The notes beneath the pieces were generated by a model that was not told the origin of the DNA, ran no database searches, and worked only from the letters and a program-made list of their open reading frames with translations. 64,000 bases of DNA from Termitidicoccus mucosus (GTDB lineage Bacteria; Verrucomicrobiota; Verrucomicrobiia; Opitutales; Opitutaceae), in assembly GCF_038725785.1 (NCBI RefSeq), contig NZ_CP109796.1, positions 1,674,001 through 1,738,000 of the forward strand, written 5' to 3'. This document shows positions 35,276-43,155 of the stretch, one piece after another (position 1 is the first letter of the stretch; the number at the start of each line of letters is the position of its first letter). A program made the position numbers and the translations under genes.

Positions 35276-35470
35276 ATGCAAAAAACCAAAAAATCGGTCG
35301 CCAAGCGATTCAAGCTGACCGGCACCGGCAGGCTGCTGCGCCGGACGCCGGGCTTCCGGCACCTGCTTGCCTCAAAAAGCGCAAAATCAAAACGGCGCGC
35401 GGCAAAGGACAAGCCCGTCGCCCCCGGACATGCTGCCGCACTGAAGCAGTGTTTGCCCTTTGGTCTCTGA
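35276..35470 (+). CDS. Ribosomal protein bL35 (orphan copy)
   Basis: A 64-residue basic protein of the bL35 family: KTKKSVAKRFKLTGTGRLLR, then HLLASKSAKSKRR and a Pro/Ala-containing end. bL35 is normally encoded in infC-rpmI-rplT; neither neighbour is present here, so this is likely a paralogue. No paired-Cys zinc motif is visible, so it is of the zinc-free type. It is the last gene of the row following the response regulator. Confidence 0.85.
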   Translation: MQKTKKSVAKRFKLTGTGRLLRRTPGFRHLLASKSAKSKRRAAKDKPVAPGHAAALKQCLPFGL

Positions 35471-35584
35471 CAGGCAATCGGCAGAAACCCATATCCTCAT
35501 GGAGGCGGAGTCGCCTTTCCTGCGGAACACCATTGGCCTCACGCTGTCCGGGCAACGCGCGACATGGAGCCGGCCGCGCCTCGC

Positions 35585-37057
35585 TCACAGCCGGTCGGCG
35601 ACGCAGCGGAAATGATGGCCGATGATCGCCATCTCGATCGCCACGCGAAACTGGCCGGGGCGGCGAAACAAGGTGGCGAGGGAAAACCGGCAGTAGGCCA
35701 GGCGGCCGCGGTGCCAGACACCCAGAAGCCATAACGATTTCAAAAACGCCGACACATCCGACCACGACAACCGCAGCCGTCCGCCCGCCGCATGGTAGGT
35801 TTTCAGGAAAACGCGGATGCGCCGGTAGTAGTTGCGGGGTTCGTAGAGCCGGCGCATCAGCTCGCGGTAGCCGGACTCGAGGTAATCGCGATTGAGCCGG
35901 GGCAGGAAATTGAGCGTGGCATCCGTGTTGTTGCCCGTGGAACTGGCGAGGAGCCGGCCCTCGCGCTTCAGCCGGTCAAAGAGCCGCGTCCGCGGCAGGG
36001 CGGTGAGCAGCCCGACCATCGCCGTCACCACGCCGGAGCGCTGGATGAAATCGAACTGCTGCTTGAAGATGTCGCGGGTGTCGCTGTCGAAACCGACGAT
36101 GAAGCCGCCCATGACCTCGAGCCCGGACCGTTGCAGGACCTGGACCGCGGCGACGAGATCACGGCCGCGATTTTGCACCTTGTGACACTCGTCGAGCGAC
36201 ACGGCCGAGGGCGTCTCGATCCCGACAAACACCTTGCGGAAGCCGGCCGTGACCATGAGGGCAATCAGGTCGGCGTCGTCGGCGAGGTTGATCGAGGCCT
36301 CGGTGAGGAACCCCATCTGCGTCCGCGTGCGTTCGCGCCACGCGATCATGGCGTGCAGGAGGGCGCGGGTGCGCGCCTTGTTGCCGATAAAATTGTCATC
36401 CACCACGAACACCATGTCCTTCCATCCGTACCGGCGCAGGGCCTCAAGTTCGGCGATGAATTGTTCGGGCGACTTGGTGCGCGGCACGCGGCCGTTCATC
36501 ACGATGATGTCGCAGAACTCGCAGTCGAAAGGGCAGCCGCGGGAAAACTGCGCGGACATCGTCACGTAGTCCCTCATCCGGATCAGGTCCCACCGCGGCA
36601 CGGGTGTCTGGGCGAGGCCGGGGCAAGCGGGCGCCCGGTAGACCGGTTGCGGCGAGCCGCGTTGCAAGTCGGCGACCACTTGTGGCATGATCGCCTCCGC
36701 CTCCCCCAGCACGAAGTGCGGGATCTCCGGGAAATTCTTGTGGCCGGTGGTAAAGAGCGGCCCGCCCGCGATGATCTGCCGGTCGAGGGCGGCGCAGCGC
36801 CGGACGATCTCCCGCACCGATGCCTCGTGCACGATCATGGCGCTGATAAAGACGTAGTCGGCCCAGCGCAGGTCGGCATCATTCAGGGAACGGACATTGA
36901 GATCGACGAACCGTAGTTCCCAGTCGCGCGGCAGCATGGCGGCAACGGTCAGCAGGCCCAATGGCGGGAAGGCTGCCTTTTTCGCCACAAAACGCAGCAC
37001 GTACTGAAAACTCCAGAAAGTGTCAGGCGTCTTTGGGCTGACCAAAAGTATCTTCAT
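35585..37057 (-). CDS. Cobalamin-binding radical SAM protein (DUF4070 type)
   Basis: A 490-residue enzyme with an N-terminal B12-binding fold (about 1-140, starts KILLVSPKTPDTFWSFQYVL), a radical SAM barrel with the cluster motif CPFDCEFC (in SRGCPFDCEFCDI) and a C-terminal domain of the DUF4070 type (YLESGYRELMRRLYEPRNYY). Such enzymes methylate or rearrange unactivated carbons, often in lipids; HpnP hopanoid methylase has the same architecture, but no hopanoid gene lies nearby, so the substrate is open. ATG 37057 is chosen over one at 37120, which adds unconserved residues. Confidence 0.85.
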   Translation of the reverse strand: MKILLVSPKTPDTFWSFQYVLRFVAKKAAFPPLGLLTVAAMLPRDWELRFVDLNVRSLNDADLRWADYVFISAMIVHEASVREIVRRCAALDRQIIAGGPLFTTGHKNFPEIPHFVLGEAEAIMPQVVADLQRGSPQPVYRAPACPGLAQTPVPRWDLIRMRDYVTMSAQFSRGCPFDCEFCDIIVMNGRVPRTKSPEQFIAELEALRRYGWKDMVFVVDDNFIGNKARTRALLHAMIAWRERTRTQMGFLTEASINLADDADLIALMVTAGFRKVFVGIETPSAVSLDECHKVQNRGRDLVAAVQVLQRSGLEVMGGFIVGFDSDTRDIFKQQFDFIQRSGVVTAMVGLLTALPRTRLFDRLKREGRLLASSTGNNTDATLNFLPRLNRDYLESGYRELMRRLYEPRNYYRRIRVFLKTYHAAGGRLRLSWSDVSAFLKSLWLLGVWHRGRLAYCRFSLATLFRRPGQFRVAIEMAIIGHHFRCVADRL

Positions 37058-37111
37058 CGTGACTGCGGTTTGCCTTTCCGGAGGTAAACTGGCGTGTTGC
37101 GTCCATGGTGA

Positions 37112-37192
37112 CGAGATCAATTACCAGTCATCGACGCCCCCGGCATTCCGGCCAACATTGTCTCGCGACGTGTCAAGCAACTCTGGCAAGGA
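37112..37192 (+). pseudogene. Fragment of an omega-subunit-like gene
   Basis: In the 380-base gap 37058-37437, one frame encodes VIDAPGIPANIVSRRVKQLW followed by QG, which lines up with VIDDPNILINVVSRRVKQLR of the omega-like gene at 34668. The DNA is also similar (TCTCGCGACG then GTCAAGCA). A stop codon precedes it and the second conserved helix is missing. The rest of the gap holds nothing recognisable. Confidence 0.65.
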
Positions 37193-37437
37193 CCCGCCAG
37201 CCGAGGAACTGGAGCAGTGATAAAAATGTGCTGGCGGTCCGGCACGCCGTGTTCATCGCGGCAAATGCGGTCGCGTGCGCAGGCTGGTCTTTGCATCCGC
37301 GCGTCCGATGCGAAATTCCCGCGCCGGCACGCTCAACTCCTTCGCATTCCTGCCGCCATTTCACGGGGGCTCTTCTCCATGACACATTTCCGTGTCGATA
37401 CGTATTGCCGGTTGCATCATCGGCAAAATGAAACTAA

Positions 37438-38997
37438 ATGGATAGGGTCATGGTTTCCTCTTCTTCATCGGTTCACAATCACGAAAAATTTTCATTGCCG
37501 CTTTTTGCCTTCACTATCGCGATCACCCTTTCGGGCTTGCTGGCCGTGCTTTGGTGGCTGGCTCCGGGAGCCTGGGAGGCGCAGTTGCGGGCACCGTTTT
37601 GGAAAGGGGCGGTTGCTTTCGCCGCCATCAGCCTCGTGGCATGTTTCATCGAATATTTTTTCCACCGTTACGTGCTTCACACTCCGGCCATCCCGATGCT
37701 GCGGCGTCTCTACCGCCAGCACACCTTGCACCATGCACTCACACGCGTCGCACGCAAGGCTTCGAAGGATGGACGCGGTATTCTCTGCATCGAAAATAAA
37801 TTTCCGATCATTGAGGATGAGCAGCATGAAGCCGCTTTTTTCCCTTGGTATTCGATGGTAGTGTTTGCGGCGATCCTGACACCACTTTTGATATTGTTGC
37901 ACGTGCTGTTTCCAAGCTTCCCGTGGTTTTTCTCCGGGTTCGCCGCGCTGGCCAGTTCGCTGACGCTCTACGAGGTTCTGCATGCGATCAACCACTGGCC
38001 GTTCGAGAAATGGGAACCGCTGGTCACGCACCGGCGATGGAGTTGGTTCTGGCAGCCGGTTTATGGATTTCATCTGCGCCACCACGCCGTGATCGATTGC
38101 AATGAATCCATCTCGGGGTTCTTCGGCTTGCCGGTCGCGGACTGGCTTTTCGGCACGTGCGTGATTCCCCAGACCGTCTACGCCAACGGCGAAGAATGGT
38201 CGCAGGAAAAATTCCGCAGCCCCACACCTTGTGCGTTTATCCGCAAGCTCGACATCTGGGCTCAACTGGTGGTGCAACGGCGCCGGGCGCGCTCCGCAGT
38301 AAAGTCCGCAGGCGAAATGGCACCGGCACAATCAGGCACCGGTCGAGATCGCAATGCGCGGGAAGATACCCGAGGCGAGAAGATTGCCAACTGGCTCACC
38401 CATGGCATCGGCGCGATTCTGAGCATCGCCGCGCTGACGCTGCTGATTGTTTTCTCCAGCCTGTACGGAGAGGCATGGCATGTGGTCAGCTTCACGGTAT
38501 TCGGGCTGGCGCTGCTTGTGCTTTACACATCATCCACGCTTTACCACACCCAGCGCAGCGAATGGGGAAAACGCTTCTTCCGCCGGCTGGACCACGCGGC
38601 TATTTTTGTGCTTATCGCGGGCACCTACACACCGTTTTTGCTGACGCATCTGCGAGGTCCTTGGGGCTGGAGTTTGTTCGGCGTAATCTGGGGCATATGT
38701 GGAGCGGGCGCGGTGTTTAAGTTGCTTTATGGCGAACGCTATCACCGGGTTTCGTTGTTGGCCTATCTATTTGCCGGTTGGTTGATCGTGGTGGCATTCA
38801 AACCCTTGCTAACGCACGTGCCGAATGAGGCGCTTTGGTTGCTGCTGGCAGGCGGGCTATGCTATACAGCAGGCACCGGGTTTTATGCTTGGAGACGGCT
38901 GCGCTACCATCACGCCGTCTGGCATGTCTTTGTGCTGGGCGGAAGCACCTGTCACGTTCTCGCCGTGCTGCTTTTTCTGCTCCCGCGCGCCGTCTAG
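37438..38997 (+). CDS. Fatty acid hydroxylase-hemolysin III fusion
   Basis: A 519-residue membrane protein with two parts. Residues 1-280 are a fatty acid hydroxylase/sterol desaturase-type domain with four helices and the di-iron His boxes HRYVLH, HTLHH, HAINH and HLRHH. Residues about 320-519 are a hemolysin III/TrhA (PAQR-like) domain with seven helices: EKIANWLTHGIGAILSIAAL, YTSSTLYHTQ, RLDHAAIFVLIAGTYTPFLL and a final HHAVWHVFVLGGSTCH. The linker (280-320) is charged and without structure. The reading frame is continuous, so this is a real fusion. Either domain alone is common; the joined form suggests both act on one lipid. Confidence 0.85.
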   Translation: MDRVMVSSSSSVHNHEKFSLPLFAFTIAITLSGLLAVLWWLAPGAWEAQLRAPFWKGAVAFAAISLVACFIEYFFHRYVLHTPAIPMLRRLYRQHTLHHALTRVARKASKDGRGILCIENKFPIIEDEQHEAAFFPWYSMVVFAAILTPLLILLHVLFPSFPWFFSGFAALASSLTLYEVLHAINHWPFEKWEPLVTHRRWSWFWQPVYGFHLRHHAVIDCNESISGFFGLPVADWLFGTCVIPQTVYANGEEWSQEKFRSPTPCAFIRKLDIWAQLVVQRRRARSAVKSAGEMAPAQSGTGRDRNAREDTRGEKIANWLTHGIGAILSIAALTLLIVFSSLYGEAWHVVSFTVFGLALLVLYTSSTLYHTQRSEWGKRFFRRLDHAAIFVLIAGTYTPFLLTHLRGPWGWSLFGVIWGICGAGAVFKLLYGERYHRVSLLAYLFAGWLIVVAFKPLLTHVPNEALWLLLAGGLCYTAGTGFYAWRRLRYHHAVWHVFVLGGSTCHVLAVLLFLLPRAV

Positions 38998-39213
38998 CGA
39001 TTGCCCGGATGTGAAATTATTATGCAGTATTTTATCCGCGTGCGGATAATGCTTGCATATTCCCCACGAACCGGAACCCTCGGACCGTCGTATACGACGT
39101 TTAGATGCCAGTGATTGGTGGGTCTTCAGATGAGCTCTCTGTTCAGGTGAATGATTCGAAACTCGATTCCCGGGAACACTCTGACAGCCACGAAGCCTAC
39201 GCAAAAAATCACC

Positions 39214-39531
39214 ATGAATTCCAAACTTTATGTTGGGAACCTCTCCTTCAACACCAGCGAAGCGGATCTCCGCGACGCTTTCGGCGCCTTCGGCAGCCTG
39301 ACCGATGTCTTTGTCGCCACCGACCGTGAAACCGGCCGTGCGCGCGGTTTTGCCTTCATCACGTTTGATACGGCCGAGGCGAGCCAGCTCGCCGTGCAAA
39401 AGATGAACGGTGCCGATCTCGGCGGCCGCACGCTTACGGTAAACGAGGCCAAGCCGAAGGAGGCAATGGGAGGCGGCGGGCGTAACTTCGGCCCGAACCG
39501 CAAGCCCTTTCAAGCGCGCAATCGCTACTAG
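39214..39531 (+). CDS. RRM RNA-binding protein
   Basis: A 105-residue protein with one RNA recognition motif (about residues 3-80). RNP2 is KLYVGNLSFN and RNP1 is RGFAFITF. A short Gly/Arg/Asn-rich tail follows (GGGGRNFGPNRKPFQARNRY). Bacterial and cyanobacterial RRM proteins of this type are often cold-induced. The ATG at 39214 starts directly at the fold; the 216 bases before it form a leader without genes. Confidence 0.92.
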   Translation: MNSKLYVGNLSFNTSEADLRDAFGAFGSLTDVFVATDRETGRARGFAFITFDTAEASQLAVQKMNGADLGGRTLTVNEAKPKEAMGGGGRNFGPNRKPFQARNRY

Positions 39532-39598
39532 AGGCTGTCATGGACACTTGCATGGGGTGATAAGGTAGTAGGATGGGGAAAGAGAACGAGTTGGATAT

Positions 39599-39877
39599 CT
39601 GCGAAGGCAGTGCAACCGCTTCCTCCAGCACACCGTTCATCTCTGGGTTGATTTGACGCGGCACTATTGCGACCGGGCGTAGGCATATTACAAAGCACAT
39701 CGCGACAAGGGCCAGAGCCATGCCTGCACGGTGCGCTGCCTAGGCATGCGCCGGCTCAAAATCGTCTCCGCCATGCTGCGCAACAACGCGACACATGACG
39801 AGTCGTTGCACCACGCCAACCAGGTGCGGCACGGCTCATGGGGCGCGGCGCTTGTTTCGGTGAAAAGATCCGCATGA
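39599..39877 (+). pseudogene. IS110-family transposase remnant (C-terminus)
   Basis: One frame reads LRRQCNRFLQHTVHLWVDLT, a stop (39680-39682), then AYYKAHRDKGQSHACTVRCL and RRLKIVSAMLRN. These match the C-terminal transposase_20 part of IS110-family enzymes. The N-terminal DEDD domain is absent and the stop is internal, so it is dead. Confidence 0.65.
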
Positions 39878-39890
39878 CCTGTGCAAAAAC

Positions 39891-40181
39891 GAGGGTGCTC
39901 TGTTCGGGCCCCACCGTCGCGCGTGGCAAGGCCCGCGCCGCTTGGCTGCAATCTTTCCTTTCCACCGTCTCTCCATCATGGATTTCGACGAAGACTGCGC
40001 TCGCACCCACGCGGCACTATGGGCAAAACTTGAGGCGGCGGGCGCGCGCATTGGCGCACACGACATAATGATTGCCGCCACCGCCCTTCACCACAACATG
40101 CGCGTGGCGACATGCAACGCCTCAGAGTTCAAACGGGTCGCAAACATCAAGGTCATTATCCCGCAAGCCATAAGACATTGA
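39891..40181 (+). pseudogene. PIN-domain (VapC-like) toxin remnant
   Basis: This frame has EGALFGPHRRAW, FDEDCARTHAALWAKLEAAG, IGAHDIMIAATALHHNMRVA and CNASEFKRVANIKVI, the middle and C-terminal acidic motifs of a VapC-type PIN ribonuclease. The N-terminal strand with the first catalytic Asp is missing, and no antitoxin gene precedes it. It lies directly after the IS110 remnant, which probably caused the truncation. Confidence 0.6.
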
Positions 40182-40295
40182 TGCCCGGAAAGGCTCCTCA
40201 CTCTTCATCTACGGACGTCACCTTCGGAGTCTCTTCCTCTGCCCGGTATCAAAATCCCCGGAGCGATTTCCCCAAATGCCTCGAAATTTTCTTAT

Positions 40296-41819
40296 TCAGC
40301 GGACGGGACTGAAGGGGATGAAATCGCCGAAGGTAAGAAGGAGCGGATAGTCCGTCACGGGGATGTTTTTGAGCGTGTGGGCGTCGCTTCGGGGAAATTT
40401 GACCAGATTCTCCGCCGGGATCTCATGGACGACGCCGGTCATCAGGTTCACGAGGCGGACGGGCGTGGGAAGCTTGGCGAAGATCATCGAGGTCGTGCTT
40501 TCGAAGTTCGTCGTCAGCACGTCGGTGGCATTCCAATAGATGAAGCCGCGGGCGCCGTTGGCTTTTTTCAGGCCGAGGAATTGGAGGCTGGCACCGGACG
40601 GATCGAGATCCTGTCCGAACGCGGTCTCCTCCTTGCCCGGCGCGATACGTATCGGGACGGGCTCCACGCTGACATCGTCGGCAAGGGCGGCGCAGAGGTT
40701 TTGCAGGGCGTGGTAGGCGGGCTTGGGGGTGTATTCGCCGGTGGAACGTCCGTCGGCGTCGAAGTCGGCGCCGAGAACGCCGAAATAGCCGTAGTCGAGG
40801 TAGGAGGCTTTGTCGCCGACCTTGCCGTTGAGGGCCTCGATCATGTCGAGGGTGGAGAAATAGGAGGCGAACTCGACGCCGAGCGAGAGGTCGCTGACGA
40901 GGTGGCGGAGCAGGATTTTGGCCTGTTTTTCCGGAGTCCACGCGAGGTGGCGAAGCGCGCCCTTGCCGTCGGGCCGGGACTGGGCGCCGGACTCGCCCTG
41001 GATGATTTTGATCGCCGGGTTGTAGGAATGGACGAGGGCCTTGAACGCCTCGAAATAGTGCGCGTAGCCGCGCTCGCCGGTCATGTAATAATGGTAGGTG
41101 ACCGAGTCGAGATGGCGGGCGAGGCCGGTGTCGAGAGCGGCGGAGACGTAGGGCAAATCGGTGAGGTTGGTGATGGCGAAGCCGGCGATTTGCGCGGCGG
41201 AATCGGCGGCGCGGACGGCCTCGGCGGTGGCGATGGCAAACCCGCCGTATTCGGCCGGGCTGACGCCGGACTTCCAGCACCATTTGCTGTTGGGTTCGTT
41301 CCAGATTTCATACAACGGGACGCGGCCTTTGAAATGCCTGACGGTGGCGGTGACGTAGGCGGCCCACGCGTCGCGCTCCTCCTTGGTTTTTATGGGCGGG
41401 ACGCCGACGGCGCCGAAATATTTTTTGGCCTCGGGGGAGTAGATCTCGTTGCCATAGCAAAGGCAGAGCCAGGGTGTCATGCCGCGGCGGATGAGGTTGT
41501 CCACCACGGAGTCGAGCCAGGCGAAATCATATTGCCCCCGGACCTTCTCGGTGCGCTGCCAGCCGGACTGGAGGCGCACCCATTTGACGCCGATGGCGCC
41601 AAGTTTGTCGTAGGCTTTTTCGGGGTCGAAGACATCGCGGTCGAGCTTTTCGAAGCCGATGCCGAGGCGCGGGCTGACACCCTGCGAGGAGGGGCGCGGG
41701 ATGACGTGGCCGACGGGCTTGAGCGGCACCGGCGGGGCCTTCGGATGCGCGAAGGCGGAGCCCGATGCGAAAACGCAGAGGGCGGTCAGAAGTGCGCTGA
41801 GCGAGGTTTTGGTGTTCAT
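40296..41819 (-). CDS. Secreted clan GH-A glycoside hydrolase
   Basis: A 507-residue protein with a signal peptide (LSALLTALCVFASGSAFAHP) and a TIM-barrel glycosidase domain of the GH39/GH5-like clan. The acid/base Glu lies in YEIWNEPNSKW and the probable nucleophile in IIQGESGAQS. A C-terminal beta domain follows (about 410-507). The substrate cannot be read directly. It is the last gene of the leftward sugar locus and is separated from the next by a repeat. Confidence 0.75.
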   Translation of the reverse strand: MNTKTSLSALLTALCVFASGSAFAHPKAPPVPLKPVGHVIPRPSSQGVSPRLGIGFEKLDRDVFDPEKAYDKLGAIGVKWVRLQSGWQRTEKVRGQYDFAWLDSVVDNLIRRGMTPWLCLCYGNEIYSPEAKKYFGAVGVPPIKTKEERDAWAAYVTATVRHFKGRVPLYEIWNEPNSKWCWKSGVSPAEYGGFAIATAEAVRAADSAAQIAGFAITNLTDLPYVSAALDTGLARHLDSVTYHYYMTGERGYAHYFEAFKALVHSYNPAIKIIQGESGAQSRPDGKGALRHLAWTPEKQAKILLRHLVSDLSLGVEFASYFSTLDMIEALNGKVGDKASYLDYGYFGVLGADFDADGRSTGEYTPKPAYHALQNLCAALADDVSVEPVPIRIAPGKEETAFGQDLDPSGASLQFLGLKKANGARGFIYWNATDVLTTNFESTTSMIFAKLPTPVRLVNLMTGVVHEIPAENLVKFPRSDAHTLKNIPVTDYPLLLTFGDFIPFSPVR

Positions 41820-41921
41820 GGCACGGATGGGAGGGGAGGATTTAAGTGCGAAGGTTGGAGTTGGAAGGATTTTGACCCACGGATTTGCCTGGAGCGGCTA
41901 CGCCGCAACCGAAGAAATAAA

Positions 41922-42003
41922 TGGCCACAAAAAGGCGCAAGAAGCACAAAGATGAAGCAGAATAAGCATCCTGCCTTTGCGCTTTTTGTGCCTCTTTGTG
42001 GCT
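41922..42003. repeat. Inverted repeat of the GCCACAAA type
   Basis: GGCCACAAAAAGGCGCAAGA and what follows (41923-41951) pairs with CTTTGCGCTTTTTGTGCCTC and what follows (41975-42003), with about five mismatches in 29 positions, several of which would still be G-U pairs in RNA. It fills much of the 247-base gap 41820-42066, which has no gene. Confidence 0.8.
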
Positions 42004-42066
42004 ATTCAAAACCAACTTGGTCATAGGGAAATCATACGCTTTTGAGCACGATTTTTCAGGATAGTA

Positions 42067-43041
42067 TTACGGATGCGTGCCATCAGGGGTTTGACCGGGT
42101 TTGAGCGCGGCGGGGGCGTCCACCGTCTTGGCAAATTCGAAGTCGGCGGAGATGAAATAGTGGTCGCTGGGGTAACGGCCTTTCTGTTCGTCCCGGACGA
42201 TTTCGGAGGCGAGAGGCTTGAGGGGGCCGTTGAAGAAGATGAAGTCGATTTTGCCGTGGCTTTTTTTCGTGTAATTTTTGCCAAGGAAGCCGTGGTAGGT
42301 GGAGCCGGGGTCGTCGGGACCGTGAAGGACGGCGTAAGAATCGGCCCAGCCTGCGGTTTTCACGGCGCGGATGGCATTGCTGCCGGCGGTGGTGTTGAAG
42401 TCGCCGGTGAGGATTTGCGGGAGGTCGGAAGGGATTTTTCCGGCTTGTGCAAGGAGGACGGCGATCTGGCGTTCGCGCACGGAGTCGCCGACGGGGCCGC
42501 TGATGTGGTCAAGGTGGGTGTTCCAGACCACGAACGCGCCCCCGGTGACGCTGTCTTGCAGGAGCACCCAGTTGGCCAGGCGGGGAAAGGCGGAATCGTC
42601 GAAGCGGGAATTGGGCGTGGAGGGAGTGTCGGAGAGCCAGAAGCCGCCGGCGCGGAGTTGCTTGAAGCGGGCGGCGGAGTAAAGGATGGCGATGGTGGGC
42701 TCGGCGCGGGCGTTCGCCTTGGGGGCGTTTTCAATGGCGAAGTGCTCGAAGCCGGGGAATTTTTCCTTGATGAAGTTGAGCTGGATGGAACGGCATTCCT
42801 GAAAGCAGATGATGTCGGCATCTTGGGCAAGGAGGGTGTCGCGGCAGAGTTCGCGGCGCTGGTTCCAGCCGTTGCCGGTTGCATAGTCGCCATTGACGGG
42901 CACGCGGAGGTTGGCGGTGACGACGCGGATGGCGGTGGCGGCGGGGCGCGGACGCGGAGCGAGGGTGTCGTCGGCGGCGGGCGCGGCGGAGGCGAGGGCG
43001 CAGAGCGCGGCGAGGAGGACGGGCTTCATGGAGAATTTCAT
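42067..43041 (-). CDS. Secreted endonuclease/exonuclease/phosphatase family protein
   Basis: A 324-residue protein with a signal peptide (PVLLAALCALASAAPAAD) and an EEP fold. Motifs are VVTANLRVPVN, CFQECRSIQ with the metal-binding Glu, WNTHLDHIS, LTGDFNTTAGS and SDHYFISADFEF with the catalytic Asp-His pair. Family members cut phosphodiester or phosphomonoester bonds. In a sugar locus it could be a phosphodiesterase acting on modified glycans, but nothing proves it. The start at 43041 gives the best signal peptide. Confidence 0.85.
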   Translation of the reverse strand: MKFSMKPVLLAALCALASAAPAADDTLAPRPRPAATAIRVVTANLRVPVNGDYATGNGWNQRRELCRDTLLAQDADIICFQECRSIQLNFIKEKFPGFEHFAIENAPKANARAEPTIAILYSAARFKQLRAGGFWLSDTPSTPNSRFDDSAFPRLANWVLLQDSVTGGAFVVWNTHLDHISGPVGDSVRERQIAVLLAQAGKIPSDLPQILTGDFNTTAGSNAIRAVKTAGWADSYAVLHGPDDPGSTYHGFLGKNYTKKSHGKIDFIFFNGPLKPLASEIVRDEQKGRYPSDHYFISADFEFAKTVDAPAALKPGQTPDGTHP

Positions 43042-43155
43042 TTTGGATCTTTCTATTTTCACTGGAAGGTGGCGCGGGGACAGGCGCACCGGCGATTGAG
43101 GGCAAAGGCGGCGGAGCGGGGCGTTTTCATGGACGGAGGTCGCTCGAAATCTCCG

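Noticed and set aside
35585-37057. Naming the radical SAM protein HpnP
   Set aside because: The architecture fits, but there are no hopanoid genes around and motif knowledge is not enough to tell it from other DUF4070 proteins.
26173-40300. Search for the right attachment site of the tRNA-Ser island
   Set aside because: No second copy of the tRNA 3' segment was found by reading the region, so no island boundary is claimed.
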